A stretch of DNA of 64,000 nt. It comes from Streptomyces sp. Je 1-79 (GTDB taxonomy: Bacteria; Actinomycetota; Actinomycetes; Streptomycetales; Streptomycetaceae). The notes under the pieces are model-generated. The model searched no databases. It was not told the DNA's origin and was given only the letters and a program-made list of their open reading frames with translations. The position numbers and the translations under genes were made by a program. How positions within the stretch are numbered: position 1 is the stretch's first letter; the number at the start of each line of letters is the position of its first letter. This document shows, piece after piece, positions 33,283 to 40,993 of the stretch. The stretch covers positions 504,362 through 568,361 of the forward strand of contig NZ_JAMGSL010000003.1 of the NCBI RefSeq assembly GCF_025195125.1, written 5' to 3'.

Positions 33283-34700
33283 CGGCGCGCCCCCCTCAGA
33301 AACAGCTCCACCCTCCGGTCCAGATAGGCCAGAAGCTCCGCGAGCCCCGTCCGCCCCTCCGCGAACTGGGCGATCTCCACCAGCGTCGCCAGGTCCTCCG
33401 CGTCCCTGATCCCGGCCGTCGGCACGCTCGGCGCCAGCCGGCGCACATCAAAACGGGCCGCGTCGTATACGGGGTTCACATGGACCGCGCTCGTGCGCCG
33501 CTCCGGGTCGAGCCGGGTCCGCCAGACGCGCAGCACCTCGCCCGCGAGGCCCGGCGGCGCGTTGTCCCAGCCGTCCGAGACGATCACCAGCCGGTCGGGG
33601 GCGGGGTCCTCCAGGGCGTCGAGGATCCGGGTCCCGAGCGGGGTCGGCCCCCACGGCCGCACGAGCAGCGGATCGGTGCCGCCCGAGGTCCAGTGCGCCG
33701 CGTACGCCCCCGGCGCGGCGAGCGCTTCGAGGAGGAAGTGGCAGCCCAGGGCGACCGCAAGCGGGCGGCGCCGCTTCACGGCCGAACCGGAGGCGGAGTA
33801 GCTGTCGTCGAGGACCGCGGCGACCCGGCCCCAGCTCCCGGCGTACGGCCCCGCGACCCGGACCGCCGCCGCCCGCAGCGCGCCGGTCAGCTCGGCGCGC
33901 CGCTCCACCCGCTCCCCGAAGGGGAGGGACAGGACGTAGAGCGCGAGCCGGGTCAGCGGCATGACGGTCAGATCGCTCGCGCGCTCCGTCCGCAGCCGCT
34001 CCAGGCGGGTCATCCGGGGCGCGATCCGCTCCAGGAACACCGCTCGCGACACGCCGTGCCTCGCCGCGAACCCCTCGGCGACGGTGAACGGCAGCTCGTA
34101 CAGCGCCCCCTGCTCGTAGTGCGCGCGGCGGTACGCGTCCAGGTACGGGTGCTGGTAGCGGACCCGGCGGCCGGGCGCGAAGAGGAAGTCCCCCGACTCG
34201 GTCCCGGCGAAGGGCAGATGGGCATGGCGGGCGGCGGTCTTCAGACCGGTGCGGTACTTCACGGCGTCGTGGCCGAGGTCGGCGCGGCCGGCCAGCCAGT
34301 CGCGGACGATCGCGCGCGTGCGGCGGTTGTTGACCTTGGCGGCGCGCAGGGCACGGAAGAGCCGGTAGACCCGTTGCGGGGGCAGCGAGGCGAGCCGGGC
34401 GGCGATCAGCCGTCCCTCGGCCCGCTTCGCCTCCGCCCCGCCGGCCTCGTCGGCGGTGCGCAGCAGCTGCTCGACGATCGTGGCCGCGTTGTGGTCGTTG
34501 ATGTCGAGCGCGAGCGCGGCTGCGTACAGGGGGCGGTAGTTGACCCGTACGTACGCGTGCAGAAAAGCGAGCGACAACCGCTGCTCGCCGGCCGAGGAGC
34601 GGAACTCCCGCTGGCCGGTGGCGGTCACGGCCGCGTTGACGAAGAGCAGGACGTCCTCGGCGGCGATGAGGTCGGAGTGCGTCTCCGTCGGCGTGGTCAT
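33279..34700 (-). CDS. vWA domain protein, Ro60/TROVE-like
   Basis: A 473-residue protein. The N-terminal two thirds (about 15-290) is helical and shows TROVE-like features such as LALDINDHNAATIVEQLLRTADEAGG and RLFRALRAAKVNNRRTRA. The last third is a von Willebrand A domain with the MIDAS DxSxS (D298, S300, S302), a following Thr region (GPTPLGT) and SDG (375-377). Ro60-like proteins bind structured small RNAs and take part in RNA quality control. A GAGGAAG site precedes the ATG at 34700. It is translationally coupled with the ARPP-like gene. RNA binding here is inferred, not shown. Confidence 0.8.
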   Translation of the reverse strand: MTTPTETHSDLIAAEDVLLFVNAAVTATGQREFRSSAGEQRLSLAFLHAYVRVNYRPLYAAALALDINDHNAATIVEQLLRTADEAGGAEAKRAEGRLIAARLASLPPQRVYRLFRALRAAKVNNRRTRAIVRDWLAGRADLGHDAVKYRTGLKTAARHAHLPFAGTESGDFLFAPGRRVRYQHPYLDAYRRAHYEQGALYELPFTVAEGFAARHGVSRAVFLERIAPRMTRLERLRTERASDLTVMPLTRLALYVLSLPFGERVERRAELTGALRAAAVRVAGPYAGSWGRVAAVLDDSYSASGSAVKRRRPLAVALGCHFLLEALAAPGAYAAHWTSGGTDPLLVRPWGPTPLGTRILDALEDPAPDRLVIVSDGWDNAPPGLAGEVLRVWRTRLDPERRTSAVHVNPVYDAARFDVRRLAPSVPTAGIRDAEDLATLVEIAQFAEGRTGLAELLAYLDRRVELFLRGARR

Positions 34701-34891
34701 GGCTTCCTCGCGGTGGCATGGGCGCCGGCCGGGGAATGGGGGCGCGAACAGCGAAAACGTTGCTTCAAAGGCAGGTCCCGGAAGTCGCGCCGGAGTCCCG
34801 CGGCCGGCGGAGGCAACGTAACAACGGGCGCCCCGGCCCCGCCAGTGGATTCGGAGTGCCCGGTGTCGGTGGGGACCGGCAGACTGGGGGC

Positions 34892-35812
34892 ATGACCACG
34901 CACCTGGGCGGCAAGCCCCGTATCGGACTGCTCGGCACCGGACCCTGGGCCGCGCGGACCCACGCGCCCGCGCTCGCCGCGCACGAGGGCATCGACTTCG
35001 TCGGGGTGTGGGGCAGACGGCCCGAGGCGGCGGCCGAGCTCGCGGCCGCGTGCGGGACGACCGCGTACGGCGACGTCGAGGAGCTGTTCGAGGCGTGCGA
35101 CGCCATCGCCTTCGCCCTGCCCCCGGACGTCCAGGCCCCGCTCGCCCTGCGGGCGGCGGCCATGGGCTGTCACCTGCTCCTGGACAAGCCGGTGGCCACG
35201 ACGGTCGAGGCCGCCAGGGACGTCGCCGGCGCGGCCGAGCTGGCCGAGGTCGCCTCCGTCGTCTTCTGCACCCTCCGTTTCGCCGAGCCCACGTCCCGGT
35301 GGATCGACGAACAGGCCGCGGCGGGCGGCTGGTTCCTGGGCGAGGCGCACTGGCTGGGCTCGCTCTACGCCCCCGGTTCCACGAGCGCGTACGCCGATTC
35401 GCCCTGGCGGCGCGCGAAGGGCGGCCTGTGGGATGTCGGCCCGCACCTGCTCTCCGTCTACCTGCCGGTGCTCGGCGACGTCACCGACGTGACGGCCGTA
35501 CGGGGCCCGGCGGACACGCACCACCTGGTCCTGCGCCACACCTCGGGTGCGAGCAGCACGGCGACGCTCACACTGGGCGCGCCGCCGAAGGCGGCGGAGG
35601 CCGCGCTGACCCTGTACGGAGAGCGGGGGCGGGCGGCCATGCCGTCGTGGGACGGCGCGGGCGAGGCGTTCGCCCGCGCGGTGGACGCCCTCGTCGAGTC
35701 GGCCAGGACCGGCGTGCCGCACCCCTGCGACGCCCGCTTCGGCGCGCGGCTCACGGAGATCCTGACCCTGGCGGAGCAGGCGGCGGGCCCGGGTCAGGAG
35801 CCCGCCGCCTGA
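34892..35812 (+). CDS. Gfo/Idh/MocA family oxidoreductase
   Basis: A 306-residue NAD(P)-dependent oxidoreductase. The Rossmann motif is GLLGTGPWAARTH near residue 11. The substrate-binding domain has LLDKPVAT (the EKP-type motif with the catalytic Lys) and GGLWDVGPHLLSVYLPVLG (with the conserved Asp and His). It would oxidise or reduce a sugar or cyclitol; substrate unknown. Its 3' end carries a hairpin (GGCGGCGGGC, 35779-35788, with 35800-35809) that overlaps the last codons. It is divergent from the vWA gene and convergent with the RlpA-like gene. Confidence 0.88.
   Translation: MTTHLGGKPRIGLLGTGPWAARTHAPALAAHEGIDFVGVWGRRPEAAAELAAACGTTAYGDVEELFEACDAIAFALPPDVQAPLALRAAAMGCHLLLDKPVATTVEAARDVAGAAELAEVASVVFCTLRFAEPTSRWIDEQAAAGGWFLGEAHWLGSLYAPGSTSAYADSPWRRAKGGLWDVGPHLLSVYLPVLGDVTDVTAVRGPADTHHLVLRHTSGASSTATLTLGAPPKAAEAALTLYGERGRAAMPSWDGAGEAFARAVDALVESARTGVPHPCDARFGARLTEILTLAEQAAGPGQEPAA
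35779..35809. terminator. Hairpin at the end of the Gfo/Idh gene
   Basis: GGCGGCGGGC / GCCCGCCGCC, 10-bp perfect stem with an 11-nt loop, placed over the last codons just before the TGA, between two convergent genes. Confidence 0.45.
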
Positions 35813-35839
35813 AGGCCCGCCCCCCTAGGGCGGAGCGCC

Positions 35840-36466
35840 TCAGCCCACGCGCTCGATCCGGGCCTTACGGATGAGGAACTTGCCGGGTTCGCGGACCTGC
35901 TCGAAGGCCTCGTTGTTGAGCAGGGCGCAGCTGCCGGAGGTGGAGGTGACCTCCACGGTGGTCGACTTGGCGTTGTCGAGGTTGGTCACCTTGAGGCGGG
36001 TACCGAGCGGGAACTGGTTGCTGGACGCGGCCGGGGCACCCGCCTCGCCGGAGAGCGTGACGGTCGAACCGGCGCAGACGACCTCCCCGGCGGCGCCGTC
36101 GCCGCCACCCGCGGGCGGGGCGGGCTGGGCAGGCGGGGCGGGCTGCGCCTGGGTTGGCGCCGGCTGCGTGGCCGGGGGCGCCGGGGCGGCCACATCGCCC
36201 CCGCACCCCGAAGCCGCCTGCTGGACCCGGATCTGGGCGATCACCGCCTCGCGGTTGGCGATCCTTGCCTGCGACTGCGCGTCCGGGTTGGCACGCTGGT
36301 CCGCGATGAACCGCTCGTTGTTCGCGAGCGCCTGCGTCAGGCCGTCGCAGGCCACGGACGCCTGGCTCGTACCGGTCACCACCACCGCCGTCCCCCCGGC
36401 GAGCACGAGGGCACCTGCGATCAGCGCGATCTTCTTCTTCCGGCTGAGCGTTTTCCTGCGAGACAC
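35840..36466 (-). CDS. Exported protein with RlpA-like (double-psi barrel) C-terminus
   Basis: A 208-residue protein from GTG 36466 (GGAG site 7 bp upstream); the open frame extends to 36535 but with no plausible start. The basic N-terminus (MSRRKTLSRKKK) and hydrophobic core make a signal peptide or anchor. A short helical coil (about 45-85) is followed by a Pro/Ala/Gln linker. The C-terminal 80 residues (FPLGTRLKVTNLDNAKSTTVEVTSTSGSCALLNNEAFEQV) resemble the RlpA-type double-psi beta-barrel, used in peptidoglycan or extracellular binding. Two Cys may form a disulfide. It lies convergent to the Gfo/Idh gene. Confidence 0.7.
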   Translation of the reverse strand: MSRRKTLSRKKKIALIAGALVLAGGTAVVVTGTSQASVACDGLTQALANNERFIADQRANPDAQSQARIANREAVIAQIRVQQAASGCGGDVAAPAPPATQPAPTQAQPAPPAQPAPPAGGGDGAAGEVVCAGSTVTLSGEAGAPAASSNQFPLGTRLKVTNLDNAKSTTVEVTSTSGSCALLNNEAFEQVREPGKFLIRKARIERVG

Positions 36467-36558
36467 GTGAGGCTCCGTTCGTTTCCTGTCGGTTCCTGTG
36501 GCGTCAGATACGCGGAGCAGGCCGGTTCTGCTCAACGCTCACGCGGGAACGGGACCCG

Positions 36559-36918
36559 TCAGCGTGACAGGGCGTCCCGGACGGCCTCCTCGGTCCGCCC
36601 CACCACGGCCGTGCCGTCCTCCGCGGTGATGATCGGCCGCTGGATGAGCTTCGGGTGCGCGGCGAGCGCCTCCACCCAGCGGTCCCGGTGCGCCTCGTCC
36701 CGGGGCCAGTCCTTCAGCTCCAGCTCCTTGGCGACGGCCTCCCCGGTCCGCGTGATGTCCCACGGCTCGAGACCGAGCCGCTCCAGGACGGCCCGGATCT
36801 CGTCCGGGGTCGGCACGTCCTCCAGGTAGCGGCGCACGGTGTACTGGGCACCCTCCGCGTCGAGCAGACCGATCGCGCTGCGGCACTTGGAACAGGCGGG
36901 GTTGATCCAGATCTCCAT
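36559..36918 (-). CDS. ArsC-family (arsenate reductase-like) protein
   Basis: A 119-residue thioredoxin-like protein of the ArsC/Spx superfamily. NPACSKCRSAIGLLDAEG has the active-site Cys (Cys9) plus a second Cys as CxxC; the later RPIITAEDGTAVVGR is the usual cis-Pro and C-terminal strand region. The ATG at 36918 is used here; a GTG three codons upstream (36927) with a GAGGGGG site is also possible. No arsenic-resistance genes are nearby, so a redox role is as likely as arsenate reduction. Confidence 0.85.
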   Translation of the reverse strand: MEIWINPACSKCRSAIGLLDAEGAQYTVRRYLEDVPTPDEIRAVLERLGLEPWDITRTGEAVAKELELKDWPRDEAHRDRWVEALAAHPKLIQRPIITAEDGTAVVGRTEEAVRDALSR

Positions 36919-36982
36919 GCCCGTCACGGTACCCCCTCGCCGCCGTTCCACCACCCCCCAAACCGGCTCTGGCCAGGGGCGA

Positions 36983-37005
36983 TTGTCAGTGGGGGGCAGT
37001 AAAAT
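36983..37005 (+). promoter_or_regulatory. PafBC/RecA-NDp-type DNA-damage promoter
   Basis: TTGTCAGTG (36983-36991), 8 bp (gggggcag), TAAAAT (37000-37005). This matches the actinobacterial RecA-independent DNA-damage promoter motif TTGTCRGTG-N8-TAnnnT in every defined position. The next start codon downstream on this strand is the ATG at 37067, about 60 bp away. Confidence 0.75.
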
Positions 37006-37066
37006 CGTAGATGAAGGTGAGGGTCCCGGGGAGGGCCCGCACCCACCGTTCGTCAGGAGGTCGCCC

Positions 37067-37342
37067 ATGGCCGTCGCCGTGATCCGGAAGCCGTCCCTCG
37101 AACCCTGGAAGCCCCTTCGGAAGCAGCCGCTCCCCGCGGGCCGGCCCCGCGAGTGGTACATCACCCACAACCGCCGCCTGAAGGCCATGCGCCTCGCGAT
37201 CGTCCTCCTCGACGCGGGTGTCCACGACCCCGCGAAGGCCGGCAACGCGAAGATACGCACCACGGCCGAACTCCTCGGCATCCACCCGCCCTCCGACACC
37301 ACCTGCCACATGGTCCGCGCCCTGATCCGGTACGGCCGCTGA
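37067..37342 (+). CDS. Small basic conserved protein, predicted DNA-damage-inducible
   Basis: A 91-residue basic protein (many Lys/Arg, e.g. IRKPSLEPWKPLRKQPLPAGRPREWYITHNRRLKAMRLA). It is preceded by a CAGGAGG ribosome-binding site and, 62 bp before the ATG, by a PafBC-type -10 element. I do not recognise a family. The central helix ITHNRRLKAMRLAIVLLDAGVHDPAKAGNAKIRTTAELLGIHPPS resembles a small DNA/RNA-binding module, but that is guesswork. A hairpin (37371-37410) closes the unit before the Trypco2 gene. Confidence 0.75.
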   Translation: MAVAVIRKPSLEPWKPLRKQPLPAGRPREWYITHNRRLKAMRLAIVLLDAGVHDPAKAGNAKIRTTAELLGIHPPSDTTCHMVRALIRYGR

Positions 37343-37370
37343 CCCCGGACCCGATCCCGCCGCCCTGACC

Positions 37371-37410
37371 GGACGGGCCGTCACCCCGATGCCGGGGCGG
37401 CGGCCCGTCC
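37371..37410 (+). terminator. Terminator after the small basic protein
   Basis: Outer stem GGACGGGCCG (37371-37380) with CGGCCCGTCC (37401-37410), and an inner stem CCCCG-ATGC-CGGGG (37384-37397). This separates the small gene from the Trypco2/STAND pair. Confidence 0.7.
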
Positions 37411-37475
37411 GCAACCGGGGCAACGGCGCAGTCACTTGGGAGCCGGCGATCCGGCGAGCCGGCCTGCCACCGACC

Positions 37476-37498
37476 GCCCGCCGATATGATCTGCGGGC
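37476..37498 (+). promoter_or_regulatory. Promoter and inverted repeat upstream of Trypco2 gene
   Basis: TATGAT (37485-37490), close to the consensus -10, lies inside the inverted repeat GCCCGC-N11-GCGGGC (37476-37498), about 80 bp before the GTG at 37569. No good -35 box at 17-18 bp spacing, so activation or repression at this site is plausible. Confidence 0.45.
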
Positions 37499-37568
37499 AG
37501 ACGTAAGGCCGTTCGGGCCCGGGAGGAACGGCCGCCCGGGGCGACGGGGGACGACGGGGGTCATACGG

Positions 37569-37880
37569 GTGGACAACGCGGTCGAGTTGGCGGACGTCAT
37601 CGCACAACTGCGCCAGGACCTGAGCCGGGCCATGGCGGAGGGCGAAGGCACCGACCTGCGGTTCCAGGCGGAGCAGATCGAGCTGGAGCTGACCGTCGGC
37701 GTGGAGCGCAGCCGGGAGCCCGGGGTGAAGGTGCGGTTCTGGGTCTTCGACGCTGGAGCCTCCGCGCGGCAGGCCACCACCGCCACCCAGCGGCTCACCC
37801 TCTCCCTGAAGCCCGTGCACCCCGACGCACCGGACCGCTCGGTGCTGATCTCCGGTGACGAACTGCTCGGCGAGGACTGA
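37569..37880 (+). CDS. Trypco2 (trypsin-co-occurring) domain protein
   Basis: A 103-residue protein starting at GTG 37569. It opens with a helical segment (VELADVIAQLRQDLSRAMAEGEG) and continues with a beta-rich part (LRFQAEQIELELTVGVERSREPGVKVRFWVFDAG). This is the pattern of the Trypco2 family, so named because its genes stand beside trypsin-like proteases of STAND-type conflict systems. Here it is 7 bp upstream of exactly such a gene. The role is unknown; a regulatory or substrate role for the protease is the usual suggestion. Confidence 0.8.
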   Translation: MDNAVELADVIAQLRQDLSRAMAEGEGTDLRFQAEQIELELTVGVERSREPGVKVRFWVFDAGASARQATTATQRLTLSLKPVHPDAPDRSVLISGDELLGED

Positions 37881-37887
37881 TCGCACC

Positions 37888-40800
37888 ATGCCCGACACCA
37901 CCCGGCACACCGCCGGAGGACTCGACCCGCACCGCATCGCCGAGGTCATCGTCGTCACGCCGGCCGGCCGTCGGCGCGGCTCGGGCTACCGGGTCACCGC
38001 CACCACGGTGCTCACCGCCGCGCACGTGGTGACCGCCACCGCCGGGACCCGGGTCCGCTTCGACGTGGACCGGCCCGGACAGTGGGAGGCGTCCGCGATC
38101 GTGGCCTGGCACGACCCCGGCAGCGACGTGGCCGTCCTGACCTTCGTACCGCCGCCGGACGCCCCCGCCGTCGAGCCCGCGCGGTTCGGCCGCATCACCT
38201 CGGACCACCACGCGATCGTCGCCGTGCACGCCGCCGGCTTCCCGCTGTGGAAACAGCGCCGCCGACCCGACGGCGGACAGTTCCGGGAACTCCACCAGAC
38301 CGACGGGACCGTCGCCGCGCTGTCCAACCTCAGGACGGGCACGCTGGAGATCACCGTCGCCCCCGCCGGAGCCGACCCCAACCCCCAGGTGTCGCCGTGG
38401 TCGGGCATGTCGGGTGCGGCGGTCTGGGCCGGTGACCGCATCGTCGGCGTCGTCGCCGAGCACCACCGCTGGGAGGGATCGGGACGGCTGACCGCCGCCC
38501 GGATCGACCACGCCCTGCTCCCGCCCGGCGCGCCGCCCCCGGCCGAGGCGGCCGCTCTCCTCGCCGTCGACGACCCCCGGGAACTGCCCGAAGCGGGCAC
38601 CGGGCGACCGGGCTCCACGGAACCGCACGAGGCGCCGGCCGAGGGCCACGGAGCCGTCGGCGCGCCCGCCCGCTCCAAGGTGATCGGACTTCCGGTCGCC
38701 CACGGCATCGAACTGTTCAAGAACCGCACCCGCGAACTGGACCGGATCGGCCTCCACCTCGGCGATCCCGCCATCCGCATGGTGACGGTCACAGGCCGCC
38801 GGGGCATGGGCAAGAGCGCGCTCGCCGCCAAGGTCATGGACCTCCTCGACCAGGGCGAATGGCCCGGCCACGCCCAGGCGCCGCTCCCGTCGGGACTCGT
38901 CAACCTCAGCACCCGTACCTCGGGCATCTCCCTGGAACGGCTCTACTTCGACTGCGCCCAGCTGCTCGGCACCGAGCACCGGGACCGCCTCCACGAGATC
39001 TGGGCCACCCAACTGCCCGTCCAGGACAAGCTGGACGAGCTCTTCGCCGCGATGGGCGACCGGCTCTTCGTCATCCTGATGGACAACTTCGAGGACCTCC
39101 TCCACGACGACGGCCGCGTCCGGGACGAGGAGGTGGCGCTCTTCCTCGACTGCCTCTTCCGGGCCAGGTCCACCCCGCGCCTCCTCATCACGACCCAGGT
39201 GCCGGTACGACTCGCTCCCGAGCTGCGCCGGTTCGTCGCCCAGGTCGACCTCGCCGAGGGACTGCGGCCCTCCGAGTCCGTCGCGCTCCTGCGGGAACTG
39301 GACCGCGACGGCAGCCTCGGCATCGCGCACCTGCCCGACGAGGAGCTGCTCCAGGCCGCCGTCCGCGTGCACGGGGTCCCGCGCGCCCTGGAGCTCCTGG
39401 TCGGCGCCATGGCCGACGACGACCTCATGCTGCCCACCCTGCAGGACATCCTGGCCGACTACGCCCAGCGGCGTGACGTGGTCGCGGGCCTCGTCCAGGA
39501 CCGCCACCGCCAGCTCGACGACGCGAGCCGCACGGTCGTCGGCGTGCTGGCGGCGCTGCGCACCCCCGTACCGCAGCCGGTGATCCAGACGATCGTCGGC
39601 GGTCTCGCCCCCTCGCTCGACGTCGCGCGCATCCTGGCCCACCTGGCACGGATCCACCTGCTGTCGGTGGACCGCAGGCACCGCACCTTCGCCCTGCACC
39701 CGATGGACGCCGACCTGGCCTACGGAGAGCTGCCCGCGGACGGCCCGACGGGGCGCACCGCCGTCGAGCGGCGGATCGCCGACTGGTACGCGAACACCGC
39801 CCCGCCCCGCGCGGCCTGGAAGACCGCGGACGACGTCCTGCCGCAGCGCCGGCAGTTCGACCACCTGGTGCGCGCCGGCGACTACGACGCCGCGGCGATG
39901 GTCCTCGGCGAGATGGGGGAGTGGCTGGTCTGGCAGGGCTCGGTGCTCGGGGTGATCTCGATGCACCTGGCCATCGACGGACGGCTCACGGACGACCGGT
40001 CCCTCCTCGCCCACCTCGGCTCCTTCGGCCACGCCCGGCTGACGGCGGGACCGATGGAGCACGCGGTGGAGCTGTTCACCGAGGCGGCCGGCCTGGCGGA
40101 GCGCCTCGGCGACCGCTGGGCGCTGCAGAACGCCGTCTTCGGTCTCGGCGACGCCTACCGCCAGCTCGGCCGCCTCGACGCCGCGGTCGCCCCCCTGGCC
40201 AGGGCCGGCGACCTCGCCCACGAGAACGGCGACACGGAAGCCGAGGTCCACGCGACCCTGTCCCTCAGCCTGGCGCACAGCTCCCTGGGGGACGGCGAGA
40301 CGGCGCTGGTCAGCGCCGACCGGCTGACCGAGCTCGGGCGGGCCTCAGGGGACGCCCTCACCAAGGCCCGGGCCGCCAACGCCCGCACGATCGCGCTGCT
40401 GACCCTGGAGCGGTGGGAGGAGACGATCGCCTCCGGCGCCCTGGCCGCGCGTGCCTATCGTGCGGCGGACAGCCATGAGGCGATCACGTACGCGCTGAAC
40501 GCCCAGGGCATCGCCCTGCTGGCGCTGGAGCGGGTGACCGAGGCGGTACCGGTGCTCCAGGAGGCGCTGAGCGAGGCGTCCCTGATGGAGAACCCCCGGG
40601 CCGAGGGTGTCTGCCTCTGCAACCTCGCCTGGGCGTACTGGGCCGACGGCCGGTACGGGCAGGCGGCCGAGACGGCCGAGAGGGCCGCCGTCTCGCTGGG
40701 GATCGCGGGTGCGGAGGAAGCGGCGGCGGCCCAGGCCCTCGCGGAGGCCGCCCGTGCCCGCGCCGTGCCCCGGCCGCGCGAGGCCGCCGACGCACTGGTC

Positions 40801-40890
40801 CGTGCGGCCGGCGCGCTGGGGGGCACCGTCGAGGTGGTCGGCCCGTCCTGGCTGATCGCCCAGGCGGAGCTGCTGCGCGCGCAGGACTGA
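37888..40890 (+). CDS. Trypsin-like protease / STAND NTPase / TPR fusion protein
   Basis: A 1000-residue cytoplasmic protein with no signal peptide. Domains: trypsin-like serine protease (about 15-210) with an intact triad, H46 (TAAH), D80 and S175 in GMSG; a Pro/Ala linker (211-260); a STAND/NACHT-like ATPase (about 270-560) with Walker A GRRGMGKS (303-310) and Walker B FVILMDNFED (394-403); a winged-helix-like part to about 640; then TPR-type helical repeats to the end. This is the effector-ATPase-sensor layout of NTP-dependent biological conflict systems, with a protease as effector. The ATG at 37888 follows the Trypco2 stop by 7 bp. It is closed by a strong bidirectional hairpin. Trigger and target are unknown. 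Confidence 0.88.
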   Translation: MPDTTRHTAGGLDPHRIAEVIVVTPAGRRRGSGYRVTATTVLTAAHVVTATAGTRVRFDVDRPGQWEASAIVAWHDPGSDVAVLTFVPPPDAPAVEPARFGRITSDHHAIVAVHAAGFPLWKQRRRPDGGQFRELHQTDGTVAALSNLRTGTLEITVAPAGADPNPQVSPWSGMSGAAVWAGDRIVGVVAEHHRWEGSGRLTAARIDHALLPPGAPPPAEAAALLAVDDPRELPEAGTGRPGSTEPHEAPAEGHGAVGAPARSKVIGLPVAHGIELFKNRTRELDRIGLHLGDPAIRMVTVTGRRGMGKSALAAKVMDLLDQGEWPGHAQAPLPSGLVNLSTRTSGISLERLYFDCAQLLGTEHRDRLHEIWATQLPVQDKLDELFAAMGDRLFVILMDNFEDLLHDDGRVRDEEVALFLDCLFRARSTPRLLITTQVPVRLAPELRRFVAQVDLAEGLRPSESVALLRELDRDGSLGIAHLPDEELLQAAVRVHGVPRALELLVGAMADDDLMLPTLQDILADYAQRRDVVAGLVQDRHRQLDDASRTVVGVLAALRTPVPQPVIQTIVGGLAPSLDVARILAHLARIHLLSVDRRHRTFALHPMDADLAYGELPADGPTGRTAVERRIADWYANTAPPRAAWKTADDVLPQRRQFDHLVRAGDYDAAAMVLGEMGEWLVWQGSVLGVISMHLAIDGRLTDDRSLLAHLGSFGHARLTAGPMEHAVELFTEAAGLAERLGDRWALQNAVFGLGDAYRQLGRLDAAVAPLARAGDLAHENGDTEAEVHATLSLSLAHSSLGDGETALVSADRLTELGRASGDALTKARAANARTIALLTLERWEETIASGALAARAYRAADSHEAITYALNAQGIALLALERVTEAVPVLQEALSEASLMENPRAEGVCLCNLAWAYWADGRYGQAAETAERAAVSLGIAGAEEAAAAQALAEAARARAVPRPREAADALVRAAGALGGTVEVVGPSWLIAQAELLRAQD

Positions 40891-40930
40891 GAGCCCGGGC
40901 GGGGCTCCCGGCGGCAGCTGCGAGTACGAC

Positions 40931-40980
40931 CGACGGCGAGGGCCGCCACCCCGGAAACGGGATGGCGGCCCTCGCCGTCG
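40931..40980. terminator. Bidirectional terminator between STAND gene and glnA
   Basis: CGACGGCGAGGGCCGCCA (40931-40948) pairs with its exact complement (40963-40980), and an inner CCCG-GAAA-CGGG stem caps it with a GAAA tetraloop. It lies between two convergent genes. Confidence 0.88.
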
Positions 40981-40993
40981 GTCGGTCCGCGAT

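Noticed and set aside
34701..34891. Possible Y-RNA-like gene upstream of the Ro60-like protein
   Set aside because: Only short GC-rich complementary stretches are visible; no conserved Y-RNA stem or tRNA-like module could be recognised.
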